Below, piece by piece: positions 23,116-35,127 of a DNA stretch of 64,000 bases; position 1 is the stretch's first letter, and the number at the start of each line of letters is the position of its first letter. The notes below the pieces were generated by a model. It was not told where the DNA came from and searched no databases. It worked only from the letters and a program-made list of their open reading frames with translations. Source of the stretch: Blepharisma japonicum (taxonomy: Eukaryota; Ciliophora; Heterotrichea; Heterotrichida; Blepharismidae); assembly GCA_949751835.1 (NCBI GenBank), contig CATKHK010000094.1:1-64000 (forward strand). Reading direction: 5' to 3'. Position numbers and translations under genes: made by a program.

Positions 23116-24003
23116 CTAAATAATTAAAGCATAAAGATATCTTAAAAATTTAATAAAGATATAGAACCCGATCTGGTTGGAAAGTGTAATTCAATAGTAT
23201 TTCATATCTCTTAAATCATAAATTGTATCATTTACAAATCTTACTATGGAGCCAGAAACTAAAAAGTAGCACCCTTCTCTGTAAATCGTTATATTTGGCA
23301 ATTTACTTTCTGCAAGCTCAAGTGATCAGTATACACTGAAAAAGAAAAATACATTGCAGATAAACTTTTCAAATACCCTCGAAAAAGCTATTTCTATTCC
23401 ATTAATATACTTTATCTTTATAAATCTTTCAGGTATGCCTTCATAAAAATCTGTCAAAAAATCACATCATCGTATTATGTTTGCCTCATTGTACATTAAA
23501 AAGTACCCAATAATATTGTCAGTTCCCAAATACTTGAATAAATCAAACACCAATCATAAAATAAAATATATACCATGAATTTCCTCTGGTAAATATGATA
23601 TGTCTACACAGATGCTAGTTATGAACAGAAGAAGCCATAATATATATCCTAAAAATAGAACACTATCTTTAATTTTAAGAGTTTTAGATTGAGGGAAAGC
23701 AAAATTAGAAACGATAAAGAGATGATAATAGAGATGGGGATAGATTTCAATCAACAAATAAGGATTCTGTGAAATAGTTAAATCTGTGATGTTAGTAGTT
23801 CTGTCAAGAGATCAGTCTTCATAGCTGGAGCTCTTAATAAAGTTAAATATGAGCTCTACTTCAGCTAAAAAATACAAAAAGCAATAGTAATTGAATAAGA
23901 AGGAAGCAATATATCGATACCAAGAGGTTGTAATTTGCTTTGGGGTAAAATATATTTCAGAAATAGCTATCCATAATAACAAAAGTAGCCCCAATAATAT
24001 CAT
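23116..24003 (-). CDS. Multi-pass membrane protein, cluster family, copy 11
   Basis: The product has 295 residues with TGA as Trp, ATG 24003 and a TAG stop. It begins MILLGLLLLLWIAISEIYF, followed by LFNYYCFLYFLAEVE in the position of the FINYIPL segment. It has about seven hydrophobic blocks, a loop YEGIPERFIKIKYINGIE, and the end YWITLSNQIGFYIFIKFLR. It is the most divergent type together with the gene at 25438-26316. No known domain. Confidence 0.72.
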
Positions 24004-24301
24004 TCAAATTATTTATTATATATTATGGATATATATCTGAAAGAAATGAGTGAAAAATATATTAATAGAGTTAGCCAGATACAATATCTGATTAATTGAC
24101 TCTATAGATTATCTTTTAAGTTTTCATATTCAAATGGACTTATCTTACTTTGAATTTTATAAGAAAAAGTCAAATGATCAGAAAGATTGAAATTTATTTA
24201 TTACCTGCGATCTTTTATATGTAGCCAAATAAATACATTACATTGTTCTTAAGCAGAAGCTCGAAACTTTAAAATGGATTACTCCTCTCATTTTTTATTA
24301 A

Positions 24302-24499
24302 CTAACTTTTCTCTGTGCTATATCGATTGAATGCTACAGAAAGTTTTGCAAGCTTTCCATCATTTGATAACTCATCGTGGAATAAAATCCATTTAGCTAA
24401 TTCATAGCATTGCTTTTCTTTATGATAGGATTTTTTATATTCAAGTAAAATGCTACTTGAAATAAAGCTATTCCTATAAAAGTGTATTGAACTTCATTA
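24302..24499 (-). pseudogene. Orphan coding fragment
   Basis: A frame of about 65 codons without a start ends at TAG 24302-24304. It looks protein-like (LLEYKKSYHKEKQCYELAKW, then FHDELSNDGKLAKLSVAF). It is helical and charged, unlike the membrane family around it. I do not recognise it. It is probably the tail of a lost gene. Confidence 0.4.
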
Positions 24500-24856
24500 T
24501 CTATTATCAAGGTAATGAATAGAGCATGAATATAGCAAAAATAAGATATTTAAATAAATTGATATACATATTAAAAGTGATAATTTCAATAGATTTAAAT
24601 CCTTAAATTCTATAGGATTTCTAATGCTATCATTACAAACTGATAAATAGATAGGCCATAGAATATTGGCTATGTTTTCTTTAATTAAAGAATAGCATTT
24701 TGAACCAAATATCTTTGGTTTCTAAATTTGTAACTCAAAATGTCTAGATATTAGCAGTCTATTATAATATAAATACTATAGAATTATTAATTACCAAAAT
24801 CGAAAGGCTTTATTTTGGACATTAAATATTCATTTGGTTGAAGAAACAAAAATTAA

Positions 24857-25333
24857 AGCACAATGAAGATATGGAATAGCAATGTGAAAATCAGAATGAA
24901 TAAAATAAATAGTGGAGAACATCTAAATGATTTATGCGAAAATTGCCAAACGAAAGAAACAGAAGAACATATTTTGGATTTCTGTCCTAGATTCTCAGAA
25001 GAAAGAAAAACATTTCTTAATAGACTGAAAGATGCAATTGGAATTAATTACTTGAAAGTAAAACTCTACATTTGAATGCTAGTTGATGCATCGGAACATA
25101 AAATAATTGCAGGACTAGAGTTGGATCATTTTAAACAAGTAGACTTTATTACAAAAGTTAATTTAAAAATTATTGATGAAAAATTAAAAAAGAAGAAAGG
25201 AAATATAATCAAAGAGTATGAAGAAGAACTAATTGAAGCAGGAATATTAGAAAATGGTATTGAAGAATGGAAAAATATAAAAAGATTCAAACTAGGACGG
25301 CTTCCTAGAAGGCATCGTAATTTAAGTAATTAA
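24857..25333 (+). mobile_element. 5'-truncated LINE, C-terminal end of a non-LTR reverse-transcriptase ORF
   Basis: The frame encodes about 159 residues with one TGA-Trp and ends at TAA. It carries the CCHC-like knuckle found after the reverse-transcriptase domain of many LINEs: CENCQTKETEEHILDFCPRF followed by the usual Arg. A basic, Lys-rich C-terminal tail follows (KLKKKKGNIIKE, GRLPRRHRNL). The reverse-transcriptase core is absent, since an in-frame stop lies just upstream at 24854. The piece is therefore a typical 5'-truncated insertion. It is the only plus-strand coding stretch of any length in the membrane-gene cluster. Confidence 0.65.
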
Positions 25334-25437
25334 CTAAGTATAAGAGTTAGGGGAATCGTTGGCAAGCAAATTTAATCATATAATCACATGAGTCAATTTC
25401 TTCTTCAATTTTCGAGCATTATCTCTTTAAAATTATT

Positions 25438-26316
25438 TTAATTAATACAGAAAACATAAATCAAACATAAAATCTTTAGATGTGTATATACACCTATTTG
25501 GTTGCAAAATAAGAGCCAAAATTCTCTTGGGTCTCTCAATTTAAAGTCAAAATCTTTGACGAGCCTTGATATACATCTTGATAATAAGAAATAATACCCC
25601 TCTCTGAAAATTCAAATATTTGGTCATATAGTTTCTACAGTTTCAAGTGTCCAGCTAGTCGAAATAAAGAAAAACACTAAACTTATTAAATTTTCAAATA
25701 GTTTAAGAAAGTTTATTTCAGCATTTTTGCTAGTTTTTAAATTTACCTCAAATTGTTTTCAAAATTTATGCCATTGATACGCATTTGCAGCATCATAAAG
25801 ATGAAAGAACATGATAGTCAATGAAGCTACAATGTATTTTAAAAACGCAAAATGTAGTCAATATAAAAAATCAGAATTTAATGATAAGTCAGTAGTATAT
25901 GATAAATCTGCAAGAAGGCTCATAACGCATAATAAAAGTCATAATAAAAATGCCCAAGCGGGATTGCCAAGCTTTTTCGTTGCATAGGCGACAAGTGCTA
26001 AGCAAAAATTGTATGCAATAAATAGGGTATAGTAGGAATGTGAAAAACTTTGGTTACTGAAAGAAGGGTTTCCTGAAGTACATCAGTTTGTAATTGAAGT
26101 AAGTAAGCTTGGAATTAATTCTTCAATGCCAGAGGCTTTAAAAGCATTAGTTAGGCATTTATCAATAATTGAAAAATATAGGAAGGAAAAGTAATTTACT
26201 AAAAACGTAATCACAAATTGATAGGAGTTATGCTGAATTTTCTCTCTGTTAAAGTATGTTTTCAAAATAAAGAAATTTGCTATAGTAAGTAATAAAAAAA
26301 GTCCTGAAATTATCAT
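25438..26316 (-). CDS. Multi-pass membrane protein, cluster family, copy 12
   Basis: The product has 292 residues from ATG 26316 (MIISGLFLLLTIANFFIL) to TAA. In-frame codons upstream lack an ATG, so this start matches its relatives. It has VNYFSFLYFSIIDK in the FINYIPL position, several hydrophobic blocks and AWAFLLWLLLCVMSLLADLS, and ends FCNQIGVYTHLKILCLIYVF. It is the closest relative of copy 11 and marks the right end of the cluster. Function unknown. Confidence 0.72.
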
Positions 26317-26948
26317 TGCAAATCTATTTATTATTATTATAAATGCTAATTTATAAATAGAATTAGTCAAGATGGCATTGCTCTTAAAAACATTGCTTCA
26401 AAAATATCATAAGATAGCCTAAGTTGTTATATTTCATAGTTTTAAGATTAAACTATTTATTATAAAAGTTGACTAGCACTTTTGCAATTTGTTTAAGCAT
26501 TTTTGAATACACAAAACTATATTGTAGCAAAGTTATCTGCGATTTTTTGAGCAATTAATTTATATATAGCCAGACTATTTTTAAGGGAACAAATTAAACT
26601 GATAAGAAACGTTTTCATATATATTTCTGAGTTGCTTTAAGATAATCATTAACTGATTTATTTCTTAATGCCTTTTCAATTTTAATATATCAAGAATCTA
26701 TGTATGCTAACATATAAATTTGAATTATAAAATAATTCTAGCTTTTAATCACACTCTGACAGGGTTAAGCTTTCATATTTCATCATGCCACAATAATGCT
26801 TCTCTATTTACAACTTGGAAGTAATAATTATTATATTAAATCTATAAGGAATTATCAAGAATTGATAACTTATTCTTCTTCCATAAATTATATAATAAAA
26901 TTTAACATATAAACATTTTATTTATCAAAAGAAAATAGATTGAGAATA
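26317..26948. other. AT-rich spacer
   Basis: No supported gene, RNA or repeat seen. Confidence 0.5.
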
Positions 26949-27281
26949 ATGGATAGAGAGACTATTGCTCAATTAATGCTCTGCTTAAAGATTCAAATGA
27001 GAAAGCACTCATTTTTAATAAGAAATTGAAAGTTTGAAGACTAAGGAAGAGAAATTTATAGGATTATTGATAAAGAAGATAACAAACAAAATTCCAAAAG
27101 GATTTTTCGTATTTGCAATCTATATAAAGTAATCAAGCTTTATCAGCCTAACAGAACAAGAAAATATAGCAAAGACCGGAAAAAATCAAAGAAACAATTA
27201 TATCAGAAAAATATAAGGAGAATTTTACTTCTAAAATATCAAATGAGTAATAAAATCTATTCTAATAAGTCTTGAAGCTAA
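26949..27281 (+). pseudogene. Broken basic ORF, unrecognised
   Basis: From ATG 26949 a single frame runs 110 codons with one TAA at codon 32 and TGA read as Trp. It encodes a strongly basic chain (GREIYRIIDKEDNKQNSKRI, YQPNRTRKYSKDRKKSKK). One in-frame stop makes it a probable pseudogene or a chance open stretch. I recognise no family. The following 630 bp up to 27911 are AT-rich, with one short motif (GGCTTTGTGTAAAAT) present twice near 27430 and 27483. Confidence 0.35.
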
Positions 27282-27911
27282 TTCTCAAGAAGAAAATAAT
27301 GCAATAAAAATTGTAAAACTAAGATTATTTTATATTAGTATTTGTCAAAATAAATAAATAAATAAGTTTTTAAGCTGCTTTATTGTAAATGTAATATTTT
27401 TCTTATTATAATTAAGTGGTAATGCTTGGCTTTGTGTAAAATTTAAATATTCAAGATCCCTTTTTACTTAGCATGCTGTAACGGCTTTGTGTAAAATCCA
27501 AAATGGAAAGAGACTTATTGAAAAAACGTAGATCGCATGCTGAATTTATCTAGAAAGATAGATTTGAATGATTTTTTAAGACTCTTAAAGTGCTTTTATG
27601 TGAAACTTCATTTTTTTCACATTTATAAAAAATTTGTTTATGCTTTTATTTCTCACGGCTTTTAATGCAAAACTCCAAGCTCTATGATTAAATGAGCTAA
27701 AATATCTTATTGCTATAATAATACAAAGTATTTTTTACTTAGATTTTTAATATATGCAATAAATGCTGCCCTTTTTTTAAATAGGTAATCTGTTCTAGCA
27801 ATCAGTGCAAATAAGTACTTGCCTTTTTTTACAGTTAAGCCTGACTAATTAAGACAGAATTTTTAAAAAATAAATTGTTTTTATATATTAAAATTGATTT
27901 TTTCTCTTCAC

Positions 27912-28358
27912 TTAACCGCAGAAATTAAGCAGAGCATTATTTTGTGCAATTTTTCTTTCTTCTGAAATGTAAGGCAGCTCATACGTTCGGTTTTCCCCAC
28001 AAGAAAAGTGATTTTTCTCTTGGTTTACCTGAAAATCAATAGGCTCTAGCTGTATGCATCCATTTTCTATAGTAAAAGGCAATTGATTATGAACTCTCCT
28101 ATGCAAAGACAACTGAGACAGCTGCCTGTATTTTTTGCTACATCCAAGGACTTTACAAACGTAAGGCCTTTCTCCTGAATGAATAAACCTATGCTCAATG
28201 AGATTTTGCTTGCTAACAAGCTGTTTATGACAGATATTGCAAGTAAAAGATCTTAAAAATAGATGTCTTGTATTTATATGACGTTTTAAGTTGTATTTGC
28301 TCTTGAATTGGCGACTGCACCAGGAGTAATAGCAGGTAAATTTGATATCTTCTTCCAT
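27912..28358 (-). CDS. Three-finger C2H2 zinc-finger protein
   Basis: The product has 148 residues and three C2H2 fingers in its first 95: CYYSWCSRQFKSKYNLKRH with a final H, CNICHKQLVSKQNLIEHRFI, and CKVLGCSKKYRQLSQLSLHR. The HSGERPYVC linker between fingers 2 and 3 is the standard DNA-binding type. The first and third fingers have the longer C-x4-C spacing seen in TFIIIA-like fingers. The C-terminal 50 residues are unstructured and acidic. Probably a nuclear DNA- or RNA-binding protein; the target is unknown. Confidence 0.85.
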   Translation of the reverse strand: MEEDIKFTCYYSWCSRQFKSKYNLKRHINTRHLFLRSFTCNICHKQLVSKQNLIEHRFIHSGERPYVCKVLGCSKKYRQLSQLSLHRRVHNQLPFTIENGCIQLEPIDFQVNQEKNHFSCGENRTYELPYISEERKIAQNNALLNFCG

Positions 28359-28738
28359 TTTTTAAATTATTGTAAGTAAAATTTTTCATTTTTTTCTGTT
28401 GTATTCATATATACTGATAAAAAAGGGAAATTTAAAAAATTACTCTTCATTGGAGAAAATTGAGAGTAAGATTTCCCCCTTCATGCAAAGCTCATATTAT
28501 GAAGTGTTTATTTAAGAGGTATAAAATTCTGAATATTATAAAAATTTTAAGCTGCTATATAAATATCAAGTAAATAGATTCATTCTGTATTCATTTACAC
28601 TGAATAAAATTAATAATTTTGTTTTTATTTGAAATTTGTATTTATAACTTAGATGCTTGAAAAATAATTTTCAATTTTAAGTTCAACACTATAAAAATTT
28701 TATTTATTTAAAAATAAAATATTATAACTATTTATTGA
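28359..28738. other. Intergenic spacer
   Basis: AT-rich spacer between the C2H2 gene and the 3' end of the SPEF2 gene. No feature seen. Confidence 0.6.
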
Positions 28739-31700
28739 TTATTGTTTTTTTGATATCAGCTCTTTTTCCCATGCTTCAACGACATCATGGCTTGCTTTCT
28801 GTTTGATTAATTGATTTATTTCTTCTATTTGAGAATGTTGTGCTTCTTGCATTAAATATGATAAAAATGAAGTCCACTTTAGGAACCCTCTTTGTTCTAT
28901 ATCATAAGCATTAACTAATCCGATTATTTCTCCATACGACCTTAATCTCCACTTTTCAGGCAGACTGTCGACGTTGTCTAGTAAAGCACTTAGCTTTTTC
29001 CTTCTGAAAATTATATTTGCCAATACATTTACGCTAATAAGTAAAGGATACTGTAAAAGTTCTTCTACTATTGATCGAAGCTGAGGTGTTGAAATTTTTG
29101 TGGGAGAAATTGGTGCTTTCGGAGGTATAACTGGAGGAGGAACTGTTTCAAAAGTAATGATATTATTGTGAATTATTGCATCTAGAGTTTTCAATTCTAA
29201 AAGTGGCTGGATTTTTATTTGTTTTTCTATAGAATTTCTAACTATGCTAGAAATTTCGTCTACTGCTTTGTTTTCTGCTAAAATGGCAGAGTATATCCAT
29301 TTTTCCATTCTTTGGTAAATTTTAGTGGCTTCTTGCTCTATTTCTTTTATCCTTGATTTACCCCAATTTTTAGCCCGATCCACTCTATAAAGCAAAATCT
29401 CATGCTCTTTCTTAATTGCTGCTTCCATTTCCAGCTGAATTTCAGTTTTTTCGATTTTTTCTTCTTCCTTTTTACCTTTTGGTGCAGGCTTTTTAGCTTT
29501 TGGATCTTTAACCTCTTTTTCCTCTTCGGCAGCTGGGACATATGGTGGAGTTTGTACAATTCTATCACATAATTTATCGATAGTTTCGCTTGGATTAACC
29601 CCTTCCAAAACCAAATCAATCTGAGGAATTTCACATTTCGGCAGCTTTCTTTTTTCTAAAGTTGCGTAATAGTCAGTCAAAACTTGTATGGAAGCTCCAT
29701 ATCGCTGGTATTCAGCTTGAAGAATTGCTTGAACTTGTCTCATAATTAAATCAGACTGCCCTTCAAGCCAGCCACAACTTTTTATGTCTTTCAGCTCTTC
29801 TTCAGCTTCTAATTGTCGCTTTTCAATGATGTCCCAGATTTGGTTGCATAAATCTTCTGTTCTTTGATGGAGTTCAGCTATTGTAGCTTGGTCTTCTCTC
29901 ATATCTGGGTTTTCATCTGAAAACTGATTGAAGTCCATTTGGAATTTGTTTAACAAATCTTGCTTTTCGCAAGGTCTATATAAAAACTCTAAAAATTCTT
30001 CTTGAATTTGCTTTAAATGCTGAGTGGAATCAGTTCGCTGGTATCTCTCAAGCTCAAAAACTTGTAACAGTGCCGCCACATAAGCATCTTGCATTACTTC
30101 CCAAAATTCCCATAACCCATCTGGCTTTTCTTGGACAGCCGGGAAAATTTTATCTTGAAAAGGCTCTTCATATAGAGCGGTTTCCCTTTGGTCTTCTTTA
30201 AGCATTTCTGCACTTTCCCTTTTTCTATCTAAAGCTTCTTGTGCTTCAAGTGCCACTAAATCTTCTTGCTTCTTCTTTTCCTCTTCCTCAATTTGCCATT
30301 TTTCATCTAATTCTCTCCTTTTTTGGATGAGCTCTTCTACAAGTTCTTCAATTTCTGCGCCGCTTTCCATTATTGGCTTATTTGTGTCAACATTTACTAA
30401 AATTGATTTTTGGTCTTTTCCGAACTGCCAAAGCCAGTCTGTCAATTCATGTGTATGCCTATCTAATGCAATCATTCGGTCTACAATTGCACCTCTATGC
30501 TCATTTATTTTATCATCAGGCTGTAAATTTTCTACTAATGGAGATTCATTTAATGTAGGGACATCATCTTCGATATGATACAGAAGATTTGTCTTGGGGT
30601 CAAGTCTCCTTCCAAATGATCGTCTTAAGCACTCTCTTTTATCAGCCCAAAGCCAAATTAAATAGTCTAATCCTGATTTATACAAATCATTATTTTCTGG
30701 AGGCTTGCACTCTAATGGAGCAATTTTTAAGACTTTTTCAATATTTATTTCTTTTTGGGATTTTTCTTTTTCAATAGGATCTTTGAAATTAGTTAAAGCT
30801 TCTTCTAATAGTTTAGCTTGGCTTGAAGTTGTTGGAAAATCTACTAAAATCCATCCAGCTTCATTAGAGATCATGATTTTTTCAACAATTAAATTCACAA
30901 TATCTTCATCCCTTAAGGTCTTGCCTTCAAGCAAAACATCAACACTGGCTTTTGCAATTATGTCTTTTACTTCTATGATATCTATATTATATCTTGTTCT
31001 TAAGCGGCCTGCATGAGTGCTTTTCCCACTATAAGGATATCCTATCATAGCCAGTTTGATTGGTGGACATGGCAAAAGACTGCCTTTATTTACAGCCTCT
31101 GAGTCGAATTTTCAGTCAATTAGCTTCAATAAAGCATCAGAAAATTTATAATTAAAAATTGAGGTGTTATAATCCCACTGTCCTTTTCCTAAAATATAGT
31201 CATCAAGCTCTCTTATATTGAGTGCTTCATTATTTCCAACAATTACATTTGAGCCATCTTTAAATAGATGAACCCATTCATTCCAGTATCTTTTATCAAG
31301 CTCTTCTGAATTTTTATTCTGCTGGAACGCATAAACTTCTTCAGTTATCCCAAGTAGCAGCTCAAACATATTTTCCATATCTTTTCCTTTCTCATTTCTC
31401 TGCTCAACTTGCAGATCAATTTCTAGCCTATGTGCTCTGGCTTCTTCTAGCTCCACTTCAATCCACATATTATCAGTTCACCTCTCTAACATTTTTCGCT
31501 CTTTAAGTTGGGCAATTTCTGAGTCATATTCACGTCTTCTTTCATATCTGGTTTCTCTTAGTTTCCTATGAGCGACCATAAGCTCTGTATAATGGGTAAC
31601 TTTTCATATATCATTAGCTACATCTTCTTCTATATTAGAAAGAATATCTAGCTTTTTTAATGCTAAGTCTTGCCGGTAATTGACTTCCTCTGATACTTCA

Positions 31701-32668
31701 AGCTGGTTTAGCCTAGCTGCCATCGTCCTACGCTTGATATCCCTTTCCTGTGTCGTTATTGTAGCTGGGGTCGAGCCCCTAAAATAAGACACAGTTTGAG
31801 CCATCGTTTGTGTTGCCTTGTAAGGTTTGATTGAGATCCCATGCTCCTTCATAGTTTTTGCTTCAAATTCATTGATCCCATTAATTTCTTCGTTCACTTC
31901 TTTGGTATACATAGTATCTGCAACGTCTTTGGCATGCTGAAACTGCTTTAATTTATATGTCAGCTCCATATTCTCTCTGTTTTTCTTGATTTCCATGTTA
32001 TAGTTCCAATCTTGAACCCCTTTTTGTTCCCAATCCTCCATAAATCCTGCATTTCTTTGTAGCTTATTAATCAAAGCTTTTCTTTTTTCGTCCTTTAATT
32101 TAATTTCTCTTGCCGCTTCATTGATTTTATCTTGCTGTGCTCTTTTTTCGCTTCTTATTTGAAATTGGGCGAATTTATCCATCTTTTTTTCGAGATCGAC
32201 TTCTTTTTGAGCCCTGTTCATCCTTTGAAGTCTCGTCACTGTATTTTTCTTTTCCATCTCGTCAAATTGAGGCCGTTCTGGTCGTATACTTTTGACTGGA
32301 GGCTGCTCGTTTAGTTTTCCTTTCTTTAGTAAAGTTACATCTGTTGGAGGGGAGGTCTTTTCTAAAGCCATTTTCAGCTGATAGAGGAGCTTGATGGCAG
32401 CCCCGCTTTCTTTTTTGATGATGCCGTTGATGATGTTGGTGTCAAATTTCACCCCAAGAGACTTGAAGACTTCTATCATATGAGTGAAATTGCTTAATAC
32501 ATAGTTTCGTGTGTGCCTATCTTTAAAGCAATCAAAATCAGGCTGCTGATTGAACTTGTAGAGTAGTTCACCAAGAAGGTAGCCATTTGAAAAATCTTCT
32601 TCGAAGTTGGTTATTTTTTTCGAAAGTTCAACTTCGCTGTTCAACCAAGTTTCGAGGAGTTGTGCCAT
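28739..32668 (-). CDS. SPEF2: SPEF2/CPC1 central-pair protein of the ciliary axoneme
   Basis: One intronless frame of 1309 residues with TGA-Trp codons. Residues 1-105 form the CH-like domain of SPEF proteins (WLNSEVELSKKITNFEEDFS, NGYLLGELLYKF). Long charged coiled coils follow. Near residue 540 comes an adenylate-kinase-like domain with P-loop GYPYSGKSTHAG and a RMIALDRH-like lid region. The tail is again coiled coil with an EF-hand-like end. SPEF2/CPC1 belongs to the C1b projection of the central microtubule pair and is needed for normal beating, which fits a heavily ciliated cell. It is shorter than human SPEF2 (about 1800). Confidence 0.9.
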
Positions 32669-33098
32669 AACTGTTTATCAAAAAATTATGAATTTAATAC
32701 AGAAGCTAGATATTAGAGCTAATTAAGCGGAGATAAAATTTAGAAGGGTTGCTTGAAAAAGAAAGCATATATTATTGATATTGTTAAAAGATTGGCGATA
32801 TTTGAATACAACTTTTATATTGTGGAGAATTGAAATATGTGCAGAAAATGGTATTCTAATGTTTTTATTTTATATTTGTTTAAAGATATTAAGCGATTAT
32901 TGTAATCTTTAAACTCTATAAGTATTTGCATAAGCATGAATTGAAAATTAAAATAAATCATCAAAGAACATGAGCTTAAAATATCTATAAACTTTTTGGC
33001 TAAAAAACATATAAATTGCTTATCTTTATCTTCATATTCATTTAAATTCCAATTGAAGAAATTAAGCTATACTTGTATCACATAATCTTCTTAATAAA
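32669..33098. other. Divergent intergenic region between SPEF2 and eL34
   Basis: 430 bp of AT-rich DNA between two divergent starts. It must hold both promoters. I see no distinct motif beyond A/T tracts. Confidence 0.5.
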
Positions 33099-33437
33099 AT
33101 GGTTAAACGAGTGATTCTTAGGAAAAGATGCCCATATCACACTAAGTCCCACAAGATCAGACAAGTCAAAACACCAGGTGGCCGTCTTCTTGTTCACTAC
33201 GTGAAAAAAATCGCTAAAGGCCCACACTGCAAAGAAACAGGAGAGCGCTTAGCAGGTATCCCAGCCTTAAGACCTAAAGAATACTCAAGAATCAACAAAA
33301 AAGACAGAACAGTCTCCAGAGCCTACGGTGGCGTACTGTCCCATAAAACCGTCAAAGATAGAATTATTCGAGCTTTTCTTACAGAAGAAGTCAAGGTCAT
33401 TAAGAAGAAAATGCAACAGCAAAAAAAGGCCAAGTAA
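33099..33437 (+). CDS. RPL34: Large-subunit ribosomal protein eL34
   Basis: The 112-residue product has the family core RVILRKRCPYHTKSHKIRQV, TPGGRLLVHY, then RLAGIPALRP, RTVSRAYGG and a Lys-rich end. The usual length is about 117. Codon choice is less AT-biased than in neighbouring genes, as expected for a highly expressed gene. It has no intron. Its stop lies 11 bp from the convergent stop of the polymerase kappa gene. Confidence 0.96.
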   Translation: MVKRVILRKRCPYHTKSHKIRQVKTPGGRLLVHYVKKIAKGPHCKETGERLAGIPALRPKEYSRINKKDRTVSRAYGGVLSHKTVKDRIIRAFLTEEVKVIKKKMQQQKKAK

Positions 33438-33448
33438 GAATTTATTAA

Positions 33449-35113
33449 CTAAGTCTTACTAAAAAATTTATCAAGAGTTGCACCATTGTTTGTTTTCAGC
33501 TTTTTCTTTGTAGTCTGCTGGACTGGGATTTTTCGCTTTAACGAGAAATTTTCTGGAGAGCATTCACCTATGTGGATTTCCATGCGATATTCACTCATGG
33601 TGAACCATTCTTGGCATTTAGGGCATTGTTGGCGGATTAATTTAATTCCTTTCATTATTTCTTTTGATTCTTCTTTTGATTCATCCGTTTTTGGCTCTTC
33701 GTTTTCACTTGTGGAGACTGAGAAGATTTCTGGGGTGGCGAATTCTTGAATTTTTCAGTAGCTATCAATGGATTTTCGCTTGCTTCGGCTGAATTCTAAA
33801 TTAGAAGCTCGGAGTCCAAGCAGTCGAATTGGCTCAAACGGTTTTATTGTTGCGAGAAGTCTTGCAGCAATTTTATAAATGTCATCTATTTTGTGAATAA
33901 ACCTTTTTGAGGTTTCAGATTTATTTGTATTTTCAAACTTATAAGTTTTTATAAACACAGAAACTGTTTTGCATTCTGCATCTTTTTCAATTAATTCTTC
34001 TGAAATTGATTCACAAAAATCTCTTAATTTTGAATCAATAAAAGACATATCATCAGTGGCTTTAAAAGTCCTGGAAATACTGATACTTTTTTGGTCTTCA
34101 TATACATCTGAATGATGTATTGATCCTATTCCAAGTGCGGCTCTAATAAAGAAATTTAAAGATTCGTTATAAACAAAACTCAGTTCCAGCTTTAGTCTTA
34201 AAATATCGGAACAAGTTTTGACTCCTAATTCATTGAGGATTTTTTCTTGAACTTTCCCAATGCCGGGGATTTTTCTGATATTTTGGTTTTGGAGATAATT
34301 TACTATTGTGTCTCTATCTGGAGGTAGATAAAATTGCCCGTTGGGCTTATTGGCATCACTTGCTATTTTTGCTAGCATTTTATTGCAGGCAATTCCAGCT
34401 GATGCAGTTAGTTGAGTTGATTCATAAATTTTTGCTCTTATTTCAGCTGCTATTGCTTGACGGCCTTCATCATTATTTATGCCTCTAGCTTCAAGAACTG
34501 GAGTTATTCATAAATAAGCTTCATCTAATCCCATACTTTCAAATTCAGGATCATAATCTTTGAAAATTTCTCTGATTTTGCGTCCTTCAATTTGATATTT
34601 ATCAAAATTATGCTTAACAAAAATCAAATCTGGGCATAATTTTTTCCCGATAAATCCAGGCATAGCGCTGCGCACCCCAAACCTTCTCGCTATATAATTA
34701 GCTGTAGAGATCATAGAAAGCCCTCCTACTGCAATTGGTTTATCCGCCAGTTCAGGGTTATCTCTAATTTCAACAGATGCGTAAAACATATCCATATCAA
34801 TATGAAGCCAAGTTTCAGTCATAACCCTGCTTTTTTCAATACTTTCCATCAAATGGTTTACATTAGCCTCTGCTCTAGCTAAAAAATCTTGTCCCATTTC
34901 TTTATATTTCTCTATTTCAATTTTCATTTGATGTGTTTTCTTCAAAATCTGTTCAGTTCTTTGCTGTTCATGCTTATAATGTTCTGAGTTTTTTGAAGTT
35001 TCATAAATTATTTTATCAATCTGCTCTCGATCAAGTCCTTGCATTCCTGCTTTTTCATGTGTAAAATTATACATATGCCTTATATTAGGAGTCGGGTCTT
35101 CGTTGTTTTCCAT
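33449..35113 (-). CDS. POLK: Translesion DNA polymerase kappa (Y family)
   Basis: One frame of 554 residues with TGA-Trp codons. A helical N-terminal clasp (residues 1-100, AGMQGLDREQIDKIIYE) is typical of kappa. Palm motifs: HIDMDMFYASVE near 105 with the metal-binding acids, and MGLDEAYL near 200. STQLTASAGIACNKMLAKIA and the helix-hairpin-helix IRKIPGIGKV follow. The little-finger domain ends near 430. A UBZ-like zinc finger (CPKCQEWFTMSEY, H, C) precedes a C-terminal PIP-like box ATLDKFF. It copies past DNA lesions in the nucleus and is recruited by ubiquitinated PCNA. Length is shorter than the human enzyme (870). Confidence 0.93.
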
Positions 35114-35127
35114 TTATAAGCTAATTA
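35114..35127. promoter_or_regulatory. 14-bp divergent intergenic region
   Basis: Only 14 AT-rich bases separate the ATG of the polymerase kappa gene from the ATG of the LRR gene on the opposite strand. The start codons are supported by the stops and domains on each side. Promoter elements must lie inside the two reading frames, or leaders must be nearly absent. Confidence 0.6.
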
